A stretch of DNA of 24,241 nt from JAVBMO01 sp031552355 (GTDB lineage Bacteria; Bacteroidota; Bacteroidia; Bacteroidales; P3). Position 1 is the first letter of the stretch, and each line of letters starts with the position of its first letter. Of this stretch, positions 23,256 to 24,241 are shown piece by piece. Below the pieces are notes generated by a model. That model worked only from the letters and a program-made list of their open reading frames with translations. It was not told where the DNA came from and searched no databases. Where the stretch lies: assembly GCA_031552355.1 (NCBI GenBank), contig JAVBMO010000061.1:1-24241 (forward strand), given 5' to 3'. The translations under genes were made by a program, and so were the position numbers.

Positions 23256-24241
23256 TTATTTCCTCAACACCCCACTTTTGGCCAAAGCCATCACGTTTGA
23301 GGGGGCGCGATTTTGTTGCAGTTCTTTTTTCATAAAATCCATGTAAGGCGCCACATGTTTGAAAAATTTGTAATAGCCTTTACATAAATAATTGAATCCC
23401 GGTTCGCCGTTGGTGGTTTCGATAATTCTGTTTTTTGGACATTCGCCGTTACAAGCGAACAGATATTCGCATTGATGGCATGACTTGGGCAGCCGGTTGA
23501 ATTTGTCGGTGCCAAACGTTTGTTGTTCTTTGGAATACATCATACCCGTGAGAAAATCGGTATGGATATTACCCAGTTTATAGTCGGGTGAAACAAAATG
23601 GTCGCAGGCATACACATCACCGTTAAATTCCATGATGCCGGCATGTCCGCATGTTTTGGCAAAAATACAAGTCCCCGGATTTTCGCCTACCCAGTTGGCT
23701 AGAATAGAATCGAAGTGTTGGATATAAAATTCGCCTACATCGTTTCGCACCCATTCATCAAAAACGGCAATCAGAAAATCGCCCCACTTTTCGGAAGGCA
23801 CGTTCCACGAAGCCAAACTGCCATCAGGCATTTTTTCCACAATGGGCGAAAACTGGATAAACCGTGCATCTATTTCCTTAAAAAAACGATAAAATTCCAG
23901 CGGATAATCCACATTATAATCGTTCACCACACCCATCACATTGAAATCCACACCATGTTTTTTCAATAGGTTGATACCACGCATGACTTCGGAAAACGTA
24001 GGGCGTCCGTCGGCCGTCTTTCGGTAATGGTCATGGCAATGCTGAGGTCCGTCGATAGATATGCCGATGAGAAAGTTATTTTCTTTAAAAAACCTGCACC
24101 ATTCGTCGTTCAGCAAAACGCCGTTGGTTTGCAGGCTGTTGCCGATATACAGCTTATGGCCATAAGCCTCTTGCAACCTGAGTGCCTTTTTATAGAAATC
24201 AATCGGGCGCATCAGCGGTTCGCCACCATGCCATGTGAACA
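23256..24241 (-). CDS. anSME-like radical SAM/SPASM maturase, N-terminus cut by window edge
   Basis: The frame is open from the stop at 23256-23258 through the right edge. The ATG at 24212 is internal, since it is preceded in frame by FTWHGGEPL, the SAM-binding loop typical of the family. The CxxxCxxC cluster motif lies outside the window. Seen here are GISIDGP...HDxYR, FSEVMRGINLLKKHGV and IQFSPIVE. The SPASM cysteines follow: CIFAKTCG, GDVYACDHFV, CHQCEYLFACNGECPKN and a last CKGYYKFF. Anaerobic sulfatase-maturating enzymes convert a Cys or Ser of sulfatases to formylglycine using two auxiliary 4Fe-4S clusters; the Asp after the Cys in ACDHFV is the proposed catalytic base. No sulfatase is in the window. 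Another SPASM peptide-modifying role is possible but less likely. Confidence 0.88.
   Translation of the reverse strand, partial: FTWHGGEPLMRPIDFYKKALRLQEAYGHKLYIGNSLQTNGVLLNDEWCRFFKENNFLIGISIDGPQHCHDHYRKTADGRPTFSEVMRGINLLKKHGVDFNVMGVVNDYNVDYPLEFYRFFKEIDARFIQFSPIVEKMPDGSLASWNVPSEKWGDFLIAVFDEWVRNDVGEFYIQHFDSILANWVGENPGTCIFAKTCGHAGIMEFNGDVYACDHFVSPDYKLGNIHTDFLTGMMYSKEQQTFGTDKFNRLPKSCHQCEYLFACNGECPKNRIIETTNGEPGFNYLCKGYYKFFKHVAPYMDFMKKELQQNRAPSNVMALAKSGVLRK

Noticed and set aside
1..24241. CRISPR arrays, tRNAs, insertion sequences, prophage or defence genes
   Set aside because: No array of spaced repeats, cloverleaf-like gene, transposase or integrase is evident; all long frames are explained by chromosomal families.

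Overview
The window is about 24 kb of AT-rich chromosomal DNA from a member of the Bacteroidota, most likely an anaerobic Bacteroidales. The evidence is: TAnnTTTG-type -7 promoter elements in front of many genes, little Shine-Dalgarno sequence, abundant SPI/SPII-exported proteins, a gldE-gldD pair, a PUR/DUF3276 protein, the Bacteroidota-typical order parA-parB-DUF5683, and an anaerobic sulfatase-maturase-type radical SAM enzyme. I see no tRNA, rRNA, CRISPR, transposase or phage gene. There is no gene-free stretch over 300 bp; the longest is 288 bp at 16786-17073.

Layout: (1) 1-2000, minus strand: an exported beta-carbonic anhydrase cut by the window edge, then the lspA-ruvC pair. (2) 2053-3561, plus strand: a membrane sensor histidine kinase with no response regulator beside it. 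(3) 3738-13345, minus strand, transcribed from right to left: porin, imelysin-family lipoprotein, di-heme 'thiol oxidoreductase' lipoprotein (COG3488), second porin, mono-heme lipoprotein, RidA-fold chorismatase-like protein, and a fused ResB-CcsA cytochrome c synthase. This is the most interesting part: a seven-gene envelope system with two outer-membrane channels, an imelysin, two c-type cytochromes and the machine that attaches their heme. (4) 13561-16785, minus strand: a very large four-module flavo-iron-sulfur protein, set apart by its own promoter and a strong hairpin. (5) 17074-21209, plus strand: hemW, a PUR-alpha-like nucleic-acid-binding protein, parA, parB and a DUF5683 membrane protein. 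(6) 21299-23192, plus strand: gldE-gldD. (7) 23256-24241, minus strand: the C-terminal part of an anSME-like radical SAM/SPASM enzyme.

How the parts may work together: regions 1, 5 and 6 are housekeeping (lipoprotein processing, recombination, heme delivery, chromosome segregation, gliding/type IX-related). Region 3 probably acts as one unit. A substrate, possibly an iron species, would cross the porins and be handled by the imelysin and di-heme lipoproteins at the membrane, with electrons passed through the mono-heme lipoprotein. CcsBA would mature the cytochromes. The role of the cytoplasmic chorismatase-like protein is unknown; it could supply an aromatic small molecule. Candidate cis-elements around this cluster are a 21-bp-phased direct repeat upstream of the first porin, a strong hairpin between imelysin and the di-heme gene, and twin palindromes before ccsBA.
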